Below, in pieces: positions 7,164 through 14,489 of a stretch of DNA of 14,790 bases. Within the stretch, counting starts at the first letter, position 1. Each line of letters starts with the position of its first letter. The notes under the pieces are model-generated. The model was not told the DNA's origin. It did not search any database and saw only the letters and a program-made list of their open reading frames with translations. Made by a program: the position numbers and the translations under genes. The stretch lies in contig CBDULX010000061.1 in assembly GCA_965368175.1 (NCBI GenBank), forward strand, positions 1-14,790. Direction: 5' to 3'. The stretch is from CBDULX01 sp965368175. Its GTDB lineage: Bacteria > Pseudomonadota > Gammaproteobacteria > SZUA-229.

Positions 7164-7505
7164 AGCTATCAGGTTTTGGGTATTAGTAGATATGCGACGT
7201 GTTGACGTATATCAAAAACCCAGAAGTCAATGGTATCAGGTTCGCTTTCATGTGTCTGATATATCGTATTCTGTTTGTGGTGCATTTAATCAGGTGCCCT
7301 GTCTATAAAAGGCCTTTATGGCAATATCCATGAGTATGTCATCATGATAAGCTTTTAGCCAGCATAAGACTATCACTACTGATCCGAACTTCCCTGGCTA
7401 TCCCGGGTAATAGTAAATGGACTCTACTGTTGGCGTAAAACTTATATATACAATGTGATTCGAGACCAGCATAGCGAAACAAATGAAATAATCAGGTATG
7501 TAATA
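7164..7505. other. Gene-poor spacer between cytochrome and hemG
   Basis: No gene is supported here. The stretch holds a 38-codon open frame (7192-7308) without a ribosome site, a 10-bp palindrome AAAGGCCTTT (7308-7317), element copy C, and an AT-rich run (CTTATATATACAATG, 7441-7455) that could include the hemG promoter, although no well-spaced -35/-10 pair stands out. Confidence 0.5.
7356..7400 (+). repeat. Dispersed inverted-repeat element, copy C
   Basis: The core TAGCCAGCATAAGACTATCA (7356-7375) matches copies A and B with few changes, followed by CTACTGATCC and a degenerate TTCCC right end. TAGCCAG (7356-7362) and CTGGCTA (7394-7400) are perfect inverted repeats. The left end seen in A and B is missing. 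It lies 106 bases upstream of hemG. Confidence 0.65.
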
Positions 7506-8033
7506 ATGTCAAATATCCTCATTTTATATTCCACTACTGACGGTCATACAATAAAGATCTGTCAGAGAATACAGGCGGTAATAGAACAGGGTTTTCACGA
7601 AGTAAGGCTAGTGTCAATTGATGACCATCATACTGTGGATACTGAGTTGTTTGATAAGATTGTTATTGGGGCGAGTATCCGCTATGGAAAACACAATAAA
7701 AAAGTTTATGATTTTGTTGAGCAGAATAAGGAAGTGCTGGAAAATAAACCGTCCGCATTTTTCACTGTTAATGTCGTTGCACGAAAGCCTGGCAAGAATC
7801 AGCCTGATAATAATCCGTATTTACTAAAATTTCTGGAACAAATTTCCTGGCGACCTGACCAATTGGCGGTTTTCGCCGGGAAAATAGATTATCAGAAATA
7901 CAGTTTCTTCGATCGTTTTATGATACGTCTGATAATGTACCTTACAAACGGCCCAACCGATCTTAAATCGGTTACAGAATTTACAAATTGGGAACATGTT
8001 GAAAATTTTGGCAGGGTAATTAGTGAAATGTAA
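7506..8033 (+). CDS. hemG: HemG, flavodoxin-type protoporphyrinogen IX oxidase
   Basis: A 175-residue protein close to E. coli HemG in length and sequence. HemG uses FMN to oxidise protoporphyrinogen IX to protoporphyrin IX in haem synthesis and passes electrons to the quinone pool at the inner membrane. The FMN phosphate loop is at the N-terminus (LILYSTTDGHT). Family blocks include VIGASIRYGKH, SAFFTVNVVARKPGK, WRPDQLAVFAGKIDY and FDRFMIRLIMYLTNGPTD, the last containing the HemG insertion that separates it from plain flavodoxins. The ATG at 7506 with AGG at 7494-7496 is preferred to an upstream in-frame start at 7455. It lies 72 bases before the NagZ-like gene on the same strand; the neighbours give no haem operon. 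Confidence 0.95.
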   Translation: MSNILILYSTTDGHTIKICQRIQAVIEQGFHEVRLVSIDDHHTVDTELFDKIVIGASIRYGKHNKKVYDFVEQNKEVLENKPSAFFTVNVVARKPGKNQPDNNPYLLKFLEQISWRPDQLAVFAGKIDYQKYSFFDRFMIRLIMYLTNGPTDLKSVTEFTNWEHVENFGRVISEM

Positions 8034-8105
8034 GAAAGTAGTCATCTCCCTGCCTTTACAGTCATCTGGCTTGATAGAATCGCCATCCTTAATCTTGAGT
8101 ATTTT

Positions 8106-9437
8106 ATGATTCGATTCGGTAACCTGGTACATGCCTTGTTAGCACTGTTTTGCCTGTTGCTGGCTGGTCATCTTAAGGATCCGCATCTGTTACATGTGCG
8201 CGAATATGAAGCGCCGCTGATGCTGCTGGTGGCACTGACAGGCTTGGTTGTGTCGTTATCCGCTGTGCATGTCCGAGGCTGGAAACAGCTGCCGTATATG
8301 ATTGCCTGGTTAGCAGTGTTGGGTATGGTTGCTGGTAGTGAATTTAAATTTCGCAGTCAGAAGCAAGGCATACTAACGGCAAGCTCCGAAAATGCACATC
8401 GACTGCGAACTTTAGGGCAGCATCTGGTGGTGGGTTATGGCAACAACGATGATATCAGCGAACTTGTACGCCAAGGTTTTATAGCTGGTCTGTTCGTGAC
8501 CAGACGTAACGCCAAAGGTAAGAGCCTCGAACAGTTACGTGCAGAACTTGTTCATTTTCAAAACCTGCGTCGGGATGCTGGGTTAGCTCCCCTGATAATT
8601 GTCAGTGACCAGGAGGGTGGTCCGGTATCGCGATTATCGCCACCATTGCCTCGACAACCTTCACTGGCAAGTTTATTAACTGCTGACGTTTCCAGCGCAC
8701 AGATCGAACTTAGTGCAACAACATATGGTACTGAGCAGGCTACCGCCCTGGCAGACCTTGGCGTGAATATCAATTTTAGTCCGGTTGTCGATCTAAAGCC
8801 CAGCCGTGAGAGCGGGGCACTGGATTTTCATACTCGCATTGGGGAACGGACTATTGCGGCAGATCCTGACACAGTGGCACGGGTAGCGCTTGCTTACAGT
8901 CGCGGTTTGCTGGCAGAGGGAGTCATGCCAACGGTTAAACACTTCCCGGGTTTAGGTAGTGTATTAGAAGATACCCATCATTTTAGTGCCCGGCTTAAAC
9001 TTCCACTAGAGGAGTTGATAGAGAGAGACTGGTACCCGTTTCGATTTATTTTAAGTCAAATTCCTGCCCTGCTCATGGTTGGCCATGTTATCGTTGATGA
9101 AGTAGATCCTGATTTTCCGGCAAGCCTGTCTCATAAGCTGATGTCGGGTATTGTTCGCGAAAACTGGAAACACGATGGAATTTTGATTAGTGACGACATG
9201 ACCATGGCTGCCGTTTATAATCGAGGCCTGTGCCAGTCTTCGATCCTTTCCCTGAACGCTGGCATGGACTTGTTGCTAGTGGCCTATGACTGGGAGAAAG
9301 TTTACCCGGTTCTGGACTGTTTGCTTCGGGCAGATGAGTCAGGGAAACTTAAAGATCTGGAAGACAGTCGCATACGCCTGGGCCAGCTGCCCTGGATGAG
9401 ACAAGATGTTAAACAGACAGATTCAGAGGTTCCCTGA
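8106..9437 (+). CDS. Membrane-anchored NagZ-like GH3 glycosidase
   Basis: The 443-residue product has three predicted membrane helices in the first 82 residues (about 8-22, 36-54 and 64-80), then a glycoside hydrolase family 3 domain. Family marks are DQEGGPVSRL (168-177), NINFSPVVDL, KHFPGLG (278-284), a D289-T-H291 acid/base dyad in the position of the NagZ DSH loop, and ISDDM with the nucleophile-region Asp 363/364. Catalysis on beta-N-acetylhexosaminides is therefore plausible. Two substitutions stand out: the Arg of the NagZ DQEGGRV motif is Pro, and KHFPGHG is KHFPGLG. NagZ is normally a cytosolic cell-wall recycling enzyme without membrane segments; charge distribution (MIRFG inside, HVRGWKQ inside) suggests this catalytic domain faces the periplasm. 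The ribosome site is weak (GAG near 8096). Substrate is not determinable from sequence. Confidence 0.88.
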   Translation: MIRFGNLVHALLALFCLLLAGHLKDPHLLHVREYEAPLMLLVALTGLVVSLSAVHVRGWKQLPYMIAWLAVLGMVAGSEFKFRSQKQGILTASSENAHRLRTLGQHLVVGYGNNDDISELVRQGFIAGLFVTRRNAKGKSLEQLRAELVHFQNLRRDAGLAPLIIVSDQEGGPVSRLSPPLPRQPSLASLLTADVSSAQIELSATTYGTEQATALADLGVNINFSPVVDLKPSRESGALDFHTRIGERTIAADPDTVARVALAYSRGLLAEGVMPTVKHFPGLGSVLEDTHHFSARLKLPLEELIERDWYPFRFILSQIPALLMVGHVIVDEVDPDFPASLSHKLMSGIVRENWKHDGILISDDMTMAAVYNRGLCQSSILSLNAGMDLLLVAYDWEKVYPVLDCLLRADESGKLKDLEDSRIRLGQLPWMRQDVKQTDSEVP

Positions 9438-9473
9438 AATAAATAAAGTTTAAAACTATTTACTGAGATCACT

Positions 9474-9869
9474 ATGGCCAAAATCACAAAAACTGACGAT
9501 GAGTGGAAACAACAGTTAACTGATGAGCAGTACCGGGTCACCCGTAAAGGCGGTACGGAACATGCCTTTGCAGGTGCTTTGTATAACAACAAAGAAACCG
9601 GTATTTACCATTGCATATGTTGTGGCGAACCACTTTTTCGTTCGGCGGAAAAATTCGATTCCGGCAGCGGCTGGCCCAGTTACTGGCAGCCAATTAATGA
9701 TCAATGTATTACCGAGCTGGTTGATACCAGCCATGGAATGCGCCGTGTTGAAGTTAGATGTGCCAGCTGCGATGCACATCTGGGTCATGTATTTGAGGAT
9801 GGCCCGGCACCAACCGGTCTTCGGTATTGTATTAATTCTGCATCCCTGGATTTTGAAAAACAGGAGTGA
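9474..9869 (+). CDS. msrB: Peptide-methionine (R)-S-oxide reductase MsrB
   Basis: This 131-residue cytoplasmic enzyme reduces the R epimer of methionine sulfoxide in oxidised proteins, using thioredoxin. It is full length. The structural zinc ligands are C47/C50 (CICC) and C96/C99 (CASC). The catalytic C119 is in RYCINSASL, and the conserved substrate-binding stretch FDSGSGWPSYW is intact. GHVFEDGPAPTGLRYC is the family signature. The ATG at 9474 lies 36 bases after the NagZ-like gene, so co-transcription is likely. No signal peptide is present, so this is the cytosolic repair form. Confidence 0.97.
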   Translation: MAKITKTDDEWKQQLTDEQYRVTRKGGTEHAFAGALYNNKETGIYHCICCGEPLFRSAEKFDSGSGWPSYWQPINDQCITELVDTSHGMRRVEVRCASCDAHLGHVFEDGPAPTGLRYCINSASLDFEKQE

Positions 9870-9870
9870 A

Positions 9871-9912
9871 GATAGTTGTAAGTTGTAAGTCGTAAGTCGT
9901 AAGTTTTAAGTC
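9871..9912. repeat. Tandem 7-base repeat array after msrB
   Basis: Six units in phase: GATAGTT, GTAAGTT, GTAAGTC twice, GTAAGTT and TTAAGTC. GTAAGTT is the exact reverse complement of the AACTTAC unit at 40-60. The array starts immediately after the msrB stop codon and runs within two bases of dispersed-element copy D. Confidence 0.85.
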
Positions 9913-9914
9913 AA

Positions 9915-9946
9915 GGCATAAAACAATCACGACTTGATCAGGAGCC
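9915..9946 (+). repeat. Dispersed inverted-repeat element, copy D (partial)
   Basis: GGCATAAAACAATCACGACT (9915-9934) followed by TGATCAGGAGCC matches the core and right arm of copies A and B. The left arm is absent, replaced by the heptamer array. It lies between the convergent msrB and hydrogenase protease genes. Confidence 0.6.
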
Positions 9947-9963
9947 GCTTGGAATAAATACGA

Positions 9964-10422
9964 TTATTGAGTTGTATTAGTCTCGGGTAGTTTGAGTATA
10001 TTCTCTATGTGTTGCAGTAGTTGCTTGCATAATTGTTGAGTATTGAGGCTGTTGATATTTCTATTCGGTATTACCGGAATACCCAGTATCCATAAAGATT
10101 CAGGCAATAAATTTAACTGCTGGCTTAATTCCAGTGCTTCGGCTACACCTAAGCCGTGACTGGAGAAAATGCTTGATTGCAGTTTAAGGTCATTAGCCTG
10201 TAGCAAATAGACATCGCCAGGTTCATCAGATAACAGAGCATCGACCAGGATTAGGCCCTTTTTGCCAGCCATTTCGTTGACCAGTTGTATGCCGGGGCGG
10301 TCAAAATACTCTATGCGCAGTTGCGGGAATTCGAATGTTAAGTGCCTCTGAAGTTGATCAATCAGTAACCAGGCTAAATTATCCTGCTCCATAGGTGAGC
10401 CTATAGCGTAGAGATGTATCAT
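9964..10422 (-). CDS. [NiFe]-hydrogenase maturation endopeptidase
   Basis: A 152-residue protease of the HyaD/HybD/HycI family. These enzymes check nickel insertion and then cut the C-terminal tail from the hydrogenase large subunit. Visible marks are the N-terminal IGSPMEQDN turn (8-15), LVDAL with D61, and SSHGLG with H89. D61 and H89 match the HybD nickel ligands D62 and H93. The first ligand, Glu/Asp in other members (E16 in HybD), aligns with N15 here, next to D14. The ATG overlaps the stop of the large-subunit gene by four bases (ATGA), so it is the last gene of the hydrogenase operon and its natural substrate is the adjacent large subunit. No clear intrinsic terminator follows; the heptamer array and copy D come next. 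Confidence 0.9.
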   Translation of the reverse strand: MIHLYAIGSPMEQDNLAWLLIDQLQRHLTFEFPQLRIEYFDRPGIQLVNEMAGKKGLILVDALLSDEPGDVYLLQANDLKLQSSIFSSHGLGVAEALELSQQLNLLPESLWILGIPVIPNRNINSLNTQQLCKQLLQHIENILKLPETNTTQ

Positions 10423-11714
10423 CGATCAACTTTAAGTGTTAGAAAATGAGTGGCGCAGGAAATACAGGGGTCGTAATTACGGATCAGGGTTTCGCTGTAT
10501 TTTCTCAGTTCATCTTCGTTCCGATCCAGCCCGTACTGGTTTAGTGAAAAACGAAGGTCGTCTTCGATACGAGCCTGGTTCTGGCTGGTGGGTGGAATGA
10601 TAATAGCCTGTTCAATGTTGCCTTCAGGGTCTGTTTTATATTTATGCCAGAGTAGTCCTCTGGGTGCTTCGGTGCAGCCAAAGCCGGTGCCTGCCTGAGG
10701 AGTTAATTTATTTTTTATATTCGTTGGTGGTCGATAACTTTCCAGAATATCAACGGCTGCATTCATCGCAATATAAATTTCTATTGCCCGGGCCAGCATC
10801 GAGTGGAACATATTCTGGCTGGGAAAACTGATACCTGCGTTGAGCAATAGCTGTGTAATTTCCTTCGGCAACAGAGAAAGGTTAAGGTTTAATCGTGCCA
10901 GTGGACCAACCAGGTAGGGCTTGCCGTTGAACAGTGCATGCAGAGCGGTAGAGTGTGCCACATGCTGCTCCTTGAAATGATGTTCAAATTCATCGACAGT
11001 AATATCCAGCCCCGATGTACTCTGAATGCGTCCAGAATACATGGGGTATTCTTCAGAGTTGACCAGAGCCACACAATCCGTAGGCTGACTATTGTTCGGT
11101 AAGCTGAGTGCTGCACACCATTCGACTAATTGATAACTGTTATCCAGTTGCTGTTTTAACAGGGTGAGCAGTGTCTGGGCTTTTTGGTGAGTAGGCATGG
11201 AGTGAAACCCTCCCACTGAAACACCTACTGGATGTACCGAACGTGCGCCCAGTAAACGAATGATTTCATTGCCGGCATTTTGCAGGGCCAGGCCTCGATG
11301 CACCAGTTGTGGATGCTGTTGCGACATGGTTATAGCACTGTCGTAACCAAGAAAGTCCGGTGCCGCCAGCAGGTGTATATGAAGGCTGTGGCTTTGTATC
11401 CATTCGCCACAATAAAGCAGGCGACGAAGTTGCTGGGTAACAGGGTCGGCCGTAAAAGTGAATGCCTGTTCCAGGGCCTGGACTGCACTCATCTGATAGG
11501 CCACCGGACATATTCCGCAGATACGGGCCACCATATCCGGTACCTCCTGGTAACTGCGTTGTTCCAGGAATTTTTCGAAATAGCGGGGTGGTTCATAAAT
11601 TTTAAGATGCAGCTGATCGATGCTGTTGTCGCGGATTTTAAGTTCAAGCGCACCTTCACCTTCCACTCGAGTGAGGACCGGAACAGTGATATTAATATGG
11701 CGTTTATTGCTCAT
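10419..11714 (-). CDS. hyhL: Group 3b [NiFe]-hydrogenase large (alpha) subunit
   Basis: A 431-residue catalytic subunit that binds the Ni-Fe(CN)2CO centre where H2 is split or formed. Equivalent names are HydA (Pyrococcus) and HyhL. The N-terminal ligand motif RICGIC has C66 and C69, and the C-terminal motif DPCISCATH has C417 and C420. Eight residues after H423 form the tail that the maturation protease should remove, so the precursor is intact. RVEGEGALEL near the N-terminus is typical of the 3b/3c/3d classes. The gene order around it, plus the flavin and iron-sulfur partner subunits, identify group 3b, a cytoplasmic NAD(P)-linked bidirectional enzyme, some members of which also reduce sulfur. 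It overlaps the small-subunit gene by 11 bases and the protease gene by four. Confidence 0.95.
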   Translation of the reverse strand: MSNKRHINITVPVLTRVEGEGALELKIRDNSIDQLHLKIYEPPRYFEKFLEQRSYQEVPDMVARICGICPVAYQMSAVQALEQAFTFTADPVTQQLRRLLYCGEWIQSHSLHIHLLAAPDFLGYDSAITMSQQHPQLVHRGLALQNAGNEIIRLLGARSVHPVGVSVGGFHSMPTHQKAQTLLTLLKQQLDNSYQLVEWCAALSLPNNSQPTDCVALVNSEEYPMYSGRIQSTSGLDITVDEFEHHFKEQHVAHSTALHALFNGKPYLVGPLARLNLNLSLLPKEITQLLLNAGISFPSQNMFHSMLARAIEIYIAMNAAVDILESYRPPTNIKNKLTPQAGTGFGCTEAPRGLLWHKYKTDPEGNIEQAIIIPPTSQNQARIEDDLRFSLNQYGLDRNEDELRKYSETLIRNYDPCISCATHFLTLKVDR

Positions 11715-12495
11715 TTTTTTTCAGTGTCTGCGCGGTATATAAAAAGGGTTTTGCCTGGCTGTTGATGTTGAGAAAACGATGTGCAATTTGTTCACTGGAT
11801 AAACCCATCTTTTTAAACTTGCCAACCAGTGACTGGCCATTAGTGAAACTGGCCGGGCCAAAGCAGCCGTAACAGCCGCGATTCATGGATGGGCACAATG
11901 CACCGCATCCGCTGAGTGTAACCGGGCCAAGGCAGTCTTTGTTCTGGTTCACCATGACACATACATTGCCCAGGGCCTTGCACTGGCTACACACACTGTC
12001 ATATACGGGTTCCGGTTCGCTGCCCATTAACCAGGCATTTATGGCATTGAACAGTTGTTCATGGTTTACCGGGCAGCCCCTGATTTCGTAATCCACCGAT
12101 ATGTGATCACTGATTGCTGTCGAATGATCCAGGGTGTTGATATATTCTGGACTGGCATAAATTGACTTTACCCATTCGTCATGATTAGCAAAATTACGTA
12201 AGGCCTGTATACCACCACTGGTAGCACAGGCACCGATACTCACCAGTTTGAGACTGTTCTGGCGTATCTGCTGTAAACGATAATAATCTTCCGTGGTGGA
12301 AATGCTGCCTTCAATAAATGCAATATCGACAATGGCATCCGGTTTGCAGGGGCCGGCTTCTGCAAAATGGACTATGTCAATCCAGTCGTTTAGCTTCAAC
12401 AGATCAGCTACATGGTTGATAAATGCTAACTGGCAGCCGTCGCAGGAACTAAATTTATGTACCGAGATACGGACTTTATGTTGTGGTTTAATCAT
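11704..12495 (-). CDS. hyhS: Group 3b [NiFe]-hydrogenase small (delta) subunit
   Basis: A 263-residue iron-sulfur subunit (HydD/HyhS) that relays electrons from the Ni-Fe site. The ATG at 12495 is chosen because it follows the gamma-subunit stop with one base between; the longer in-frame reading from 12567 would overlap that gene and add a non-family N-terminus. Twelve conserved Cys fit three [4Fe-4S] clusters: C18, C21, C90 and C141 (CDGC, GACATSGG, RGCP) for the proximal cluster; C169, C172, C179 and C188; and C197, C201, C208 and C211 in GCGALCPSMNRGCYGC. There is no twin-arginine signal, which agrees with a cytoplasmic group 3 enzyme rather than a membrane uptake enzyme. Confidence 0.95.
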   Translation of the reverse strand: MIKPQHKVRISVHKFSSCDGCQLAFINHVADLLKLNDWIDIVHFAEAGPCKPDAIVDIAFIEGSISTTEDYYRLQQIRQNSLKLVSIGACATSGGIQALRNFANHDEWVKSIYASPEYINTLDHSTAISDHISVDYEIRGCPVNHEQLFNAINAWLMGSEPEPVYDSVCSQCKALGNVCVMVNQNKDCLGPVTLSGCGALCPSMNRGCYGCFGPASFTNGQSLVGKFKKMGLSSEQIAHRFLNINSQAKPFLYTAQTLKKNEQ

Positions 12496-12496
12496 A

Positions 12497-13327
12497 TCAA
12501 TACCCCGGTATCGACATGCTGTCCCGTATTTCGCTGTAGGGAAATACGGGCCCCTGCTTGCAGACAAAGTGTGCGCCGTGCTGACAATGACCGCACTGAC
12601 CTATGGCGCATTGCATGTTCCTCTCCATGGACAGATAAATATGTTCATCGGCAAAGCCTCGACTGGCCAGTTCATCAGCTGCTACCTGCATCATTTTTTC
12701 CGGGCCGCACATCATGGCAACCGTATTACGCGCAGTTACATGGGCTTTCTCAAACAGACGGGTAACGGGGCCCTGGTCCCATGGCCAGTATTGGTTAACA
12801 ATATCTGCGGCCAATAATACTTCAGTGTCGGGTAATCCGGCCCATTGCTGATATTGCTCACGCCATATCAGATCATTACTCTTTTTAACTCCCTGCAGGA
12901 TGGTGAGGTTTTTAAATTGCTCGCGTCGGTTGAGTACGTAATGAATAACAGAGACAGTAGGAGCGCAGCCCAGTCCACCTGTAATCAGTAATACATTATG
13001 GTCGGTGTAATCATTAATTGGCCAGCCTCTACCATAAGGACCACGTATGCCAATTTTATCGCCGGTTTTGAGTTGAGAGATGGCATTGCTGACACGACCG
13101 ACGCAGCGAATGGTGTGATCAAACAGGTCATTGTCAGGATCTGAGACGATGGAAATGGCAATCTCTCCCACTCCAAACAGATACAGCATGTTGAACTGTC
13201 CGGGCTGGAAACGATACTGTTTATGCACAGATTCATTGCTGAAGGCCAGGCGCAGGGTAAATATATCCGGCGACTCCTGTATTCGTTCGACTATGTCGGC
13301 CTGATGATAATCGTATGGCTGGCTCAT
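12497..13327 (-). CDS. hyhG: Group 3b hydrogenase gamma subunit, FAD/NAD(P)-binding
   Basis: A 276-residue flavin reductase subunit (HydG/HyhG of sulfhydrogenases, related to AsrB and PyrK), which exchanges electrons between NAD(P)H and the iron-sulfur chain. It is unrelated to the radical-SAM HydG of [FeFe]-hydrogenase maturation. The FAD-binding barrel is at about 1-100 (FQPGQFNML, GEIAISIVS, IRGPYGRGWP), the NAD(P) fold starts at ITGGLGCAP (115-123), MCGPEKMM is at 206-213, and a [2Fe-2S] site is formed by C240, C245, C248 and C256. The ATG at 13327 shares an ATGA overlap with the beta-subunit stop and is preferred to the TTG at 13342. NAD versus NADP preference cannot be decided by eye. 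Confidence 0.93.
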   Translation of the reverse strand: MSQPYDYHQADIVERIQESPDIFTLRLAFSNESVHKQYRFQPGQFNMLYLFGVGEIAISIVSDPDNDLFDHTIRCVGRVSNAISQLKTGDKIGIRGPYGRGWPINDYTDHNVLLITGGLGCAPTVSVIHYVLNRREQFKNLTILQGVKKSNDLIWREQYQQWAGLPDTEVLLAADIVNQYWPWDQGPVTRLFEKAHVTARNTVAMMCGPEKMMQVAADELASRGFADEHIYLSMERNMQCAIGQCGHCQHGAHFVCKQGPVFPYSEIRDSMSIPGY

Positions 13328-14427
13328 GTCTGAGTCTCGCAAAAATAATTTAGCTCTTCAATGACATCTATACCCACCGGGCACCAGCTGATGCAGCGGC
13401 CACAACCGGTGCAACCTATACGACCATACTGATCCTGCCAGTTGGCGAATTTGTGGGTGAGCCACTGTCGATAACGTTGCCAGCTATCCGGCCGTAACTG
13501 ATAACCCGCAAGATAGCCGTGGTTGTGAGTGAAACAGGAGCTCCAGTCACGGTAATGACTGGCCGTGGCTGTCGTTAGATCGACTTCATCATGCTGCTGG
13601 TGACAGAAACAGCTCGGACAAACGGCGGTACAGTTGCCACAGGACAGACAGCGCTCGCCAATGGATTTCCAGTGTGGGTGATCCAGTTGTTGCAAAAGAG
13701 CCGCTTTGAAGTCTTTTCTGGGTAAATGACGAAATTGCTGGTTAGTGGCATGCTGGATTTGTTCGGTGCTTTGCTTAATCTGATGTGCGCTTGCCTGATC
13801 CAGTGATAATGACTCGATGACATCTTCGCCGGCTTCTGTGGCAGCATCAATCACGTAACCCTCATCCAGTTCATGCATCGCAAGGTCATAACCACTTGAA
13901 GCTTGTGGGCCATCGCGAGTGGAAGCGCAGAAGCAATTAGCCGAAGGATGGCTGCAATGCACGGCAATGATGAAGAGTGATTCGGTCCGTTGTTTGAACC
14001 AGGGGTCTGGGTATTTGTTATTCAAAAAATGGTCTTTTTGTAATTCATAGGCCGCTAAATCGCAGGCACGTACCGCAAATAAAGCAATTTTTTCAGGTCC
14101 CGGGAGGGAGTCCTTAAACTGCAGCTCACCGGTACTGGTTTGCTGGCACTGCCAGAGAGTTTCACGACTTGCAAAGGTCAATGGTTTAATGGCCTGTGGA
14201 CCATTCGCCCAGGCAAAGTGTCGGGTATGGGTATGCTGTTGTAGACGATATTGCCCCGGGTTCTGGCTGTCCTGAATACCAGAAGGAAGATCCTGCAGGT
14301 TATTGATGTCATCATAGACAATGCAGTCATTGTATATACTGGGCCCGACACACCTGTACCCGAGTGATTGCATATGCTCAATCAGTTGCTGCAGTTGTGT
14401 GCCTGGTAGAAAAAAATGGTTAGCCAT
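13324..14427 (-). CDS. hyhB: Group 3b hydrogenase beta subunit, 4Fe-4S (AsrA-like)
   Basis: A 367-residue electron-transfer subunit (HydB/HyhB), related to subunit A of anaerobic sulfite reductase. The C-terminal third holds a two-cluster ferredoxin-like region: C260, C263, C266 and C270 (CLSCGNCTAVCP) and C339, C342, C345 and C349 (CTGCGRCISWCP), enough for two [4Fe-4S] clusters. The AsrA-type body shows FAVRACDLAA near 118-126 and CSHPSANCFC near 158-167, with further Cys that could bind metal. This is the first gene of the operon: ATG at 14427 with GGAA about seven bases upstream, and a TATAAT about 30 bases upstream. The gene order beta, gamma, delta, alpha is the same as in archaeal sulfhydrogenase operons. 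No signal peptide is present. Confidence 0.92.
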   Translation of the reverse strand: MANHFFLPGTQLQQLIEHMQSLGYRCVGPSIYNDCIVYDDINNLQDLPSGIQDSQNPGQYRLQQHTHTRHFAWANGPQAIKPLTFASRETLWQCQQTSTGELQFKDSLPGPEKIALFAVRACDLAAYELQKDHFLNNKYPDPWFKQRTESLFIIAVHCSHPSANCFCASTRDGPQASSGYDLAMHELDEGYVIDAATEAGEDVIESLSLDQASAHQIKQSTEQIQHATNQQFRHLPRKDFKAALLQQLDHPHWKSIGERCLSCGNCTAVCPSCFCHQQHDEVDLTTATASHYRDWSSCFTHNHGYLAGYQLRPDSWQRYRQWLTHKFANWQDQYGRIGCTGCGRCISWCPVGIDVIEELNYFCETQT

Positions 14428-14455
14428 AATTGTTCCATTTTTAAGCCCAAATTTT

Positions 14456-14461
14456 ATTATA
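14456..14461 (-). promoter_or_regulatory. Candidate -10 of the hydrogenase operon promoter
   Basis: On the minus strand a perfect TATAAT lies 28 bases before the start codon of the first hydrogenase gene. No good -35 is found at 16-18 bases upstream, which could mean an activator-dependent promoter. I looked for an FNR-type palindrome (TTGAT, four bases, ATCAA) and found none. Confidence 0.45.
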
Positions 14462-14489
14462 GAGCGAAAAAGGACTGATGTGATCTAGA

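Noticed and set aside
7005..7205. 66-codon + strand frame opposite the cytochrome gene
   Set aside because: It runs through the signal-peptide and haem-motif coding region of a clear minus-strand gene.
7192..7308. 38-codon open frame in the cytochrome-hemG spacer
   Set aside because: No Shine-Dalgarno site, no recognisable motif, and it would overlap the upstream promoter region of the cytochrome gene; kept only as a note.
12496..12567. 72-base upstream extension of the hydrogenase small subunit
   Set aside because: It lies wholly inside the gamma-subunit gene and the added residues are not family-like; the ATG one base after the TGA is the natural start.
12497..13327. [FeFe]-hydrogenase maturase HydG
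   Set aside because: Same historical name only; the protein is a flavin reductase with a [2Fe-2S] site and no radical-SAM CxxxCxxC motif.
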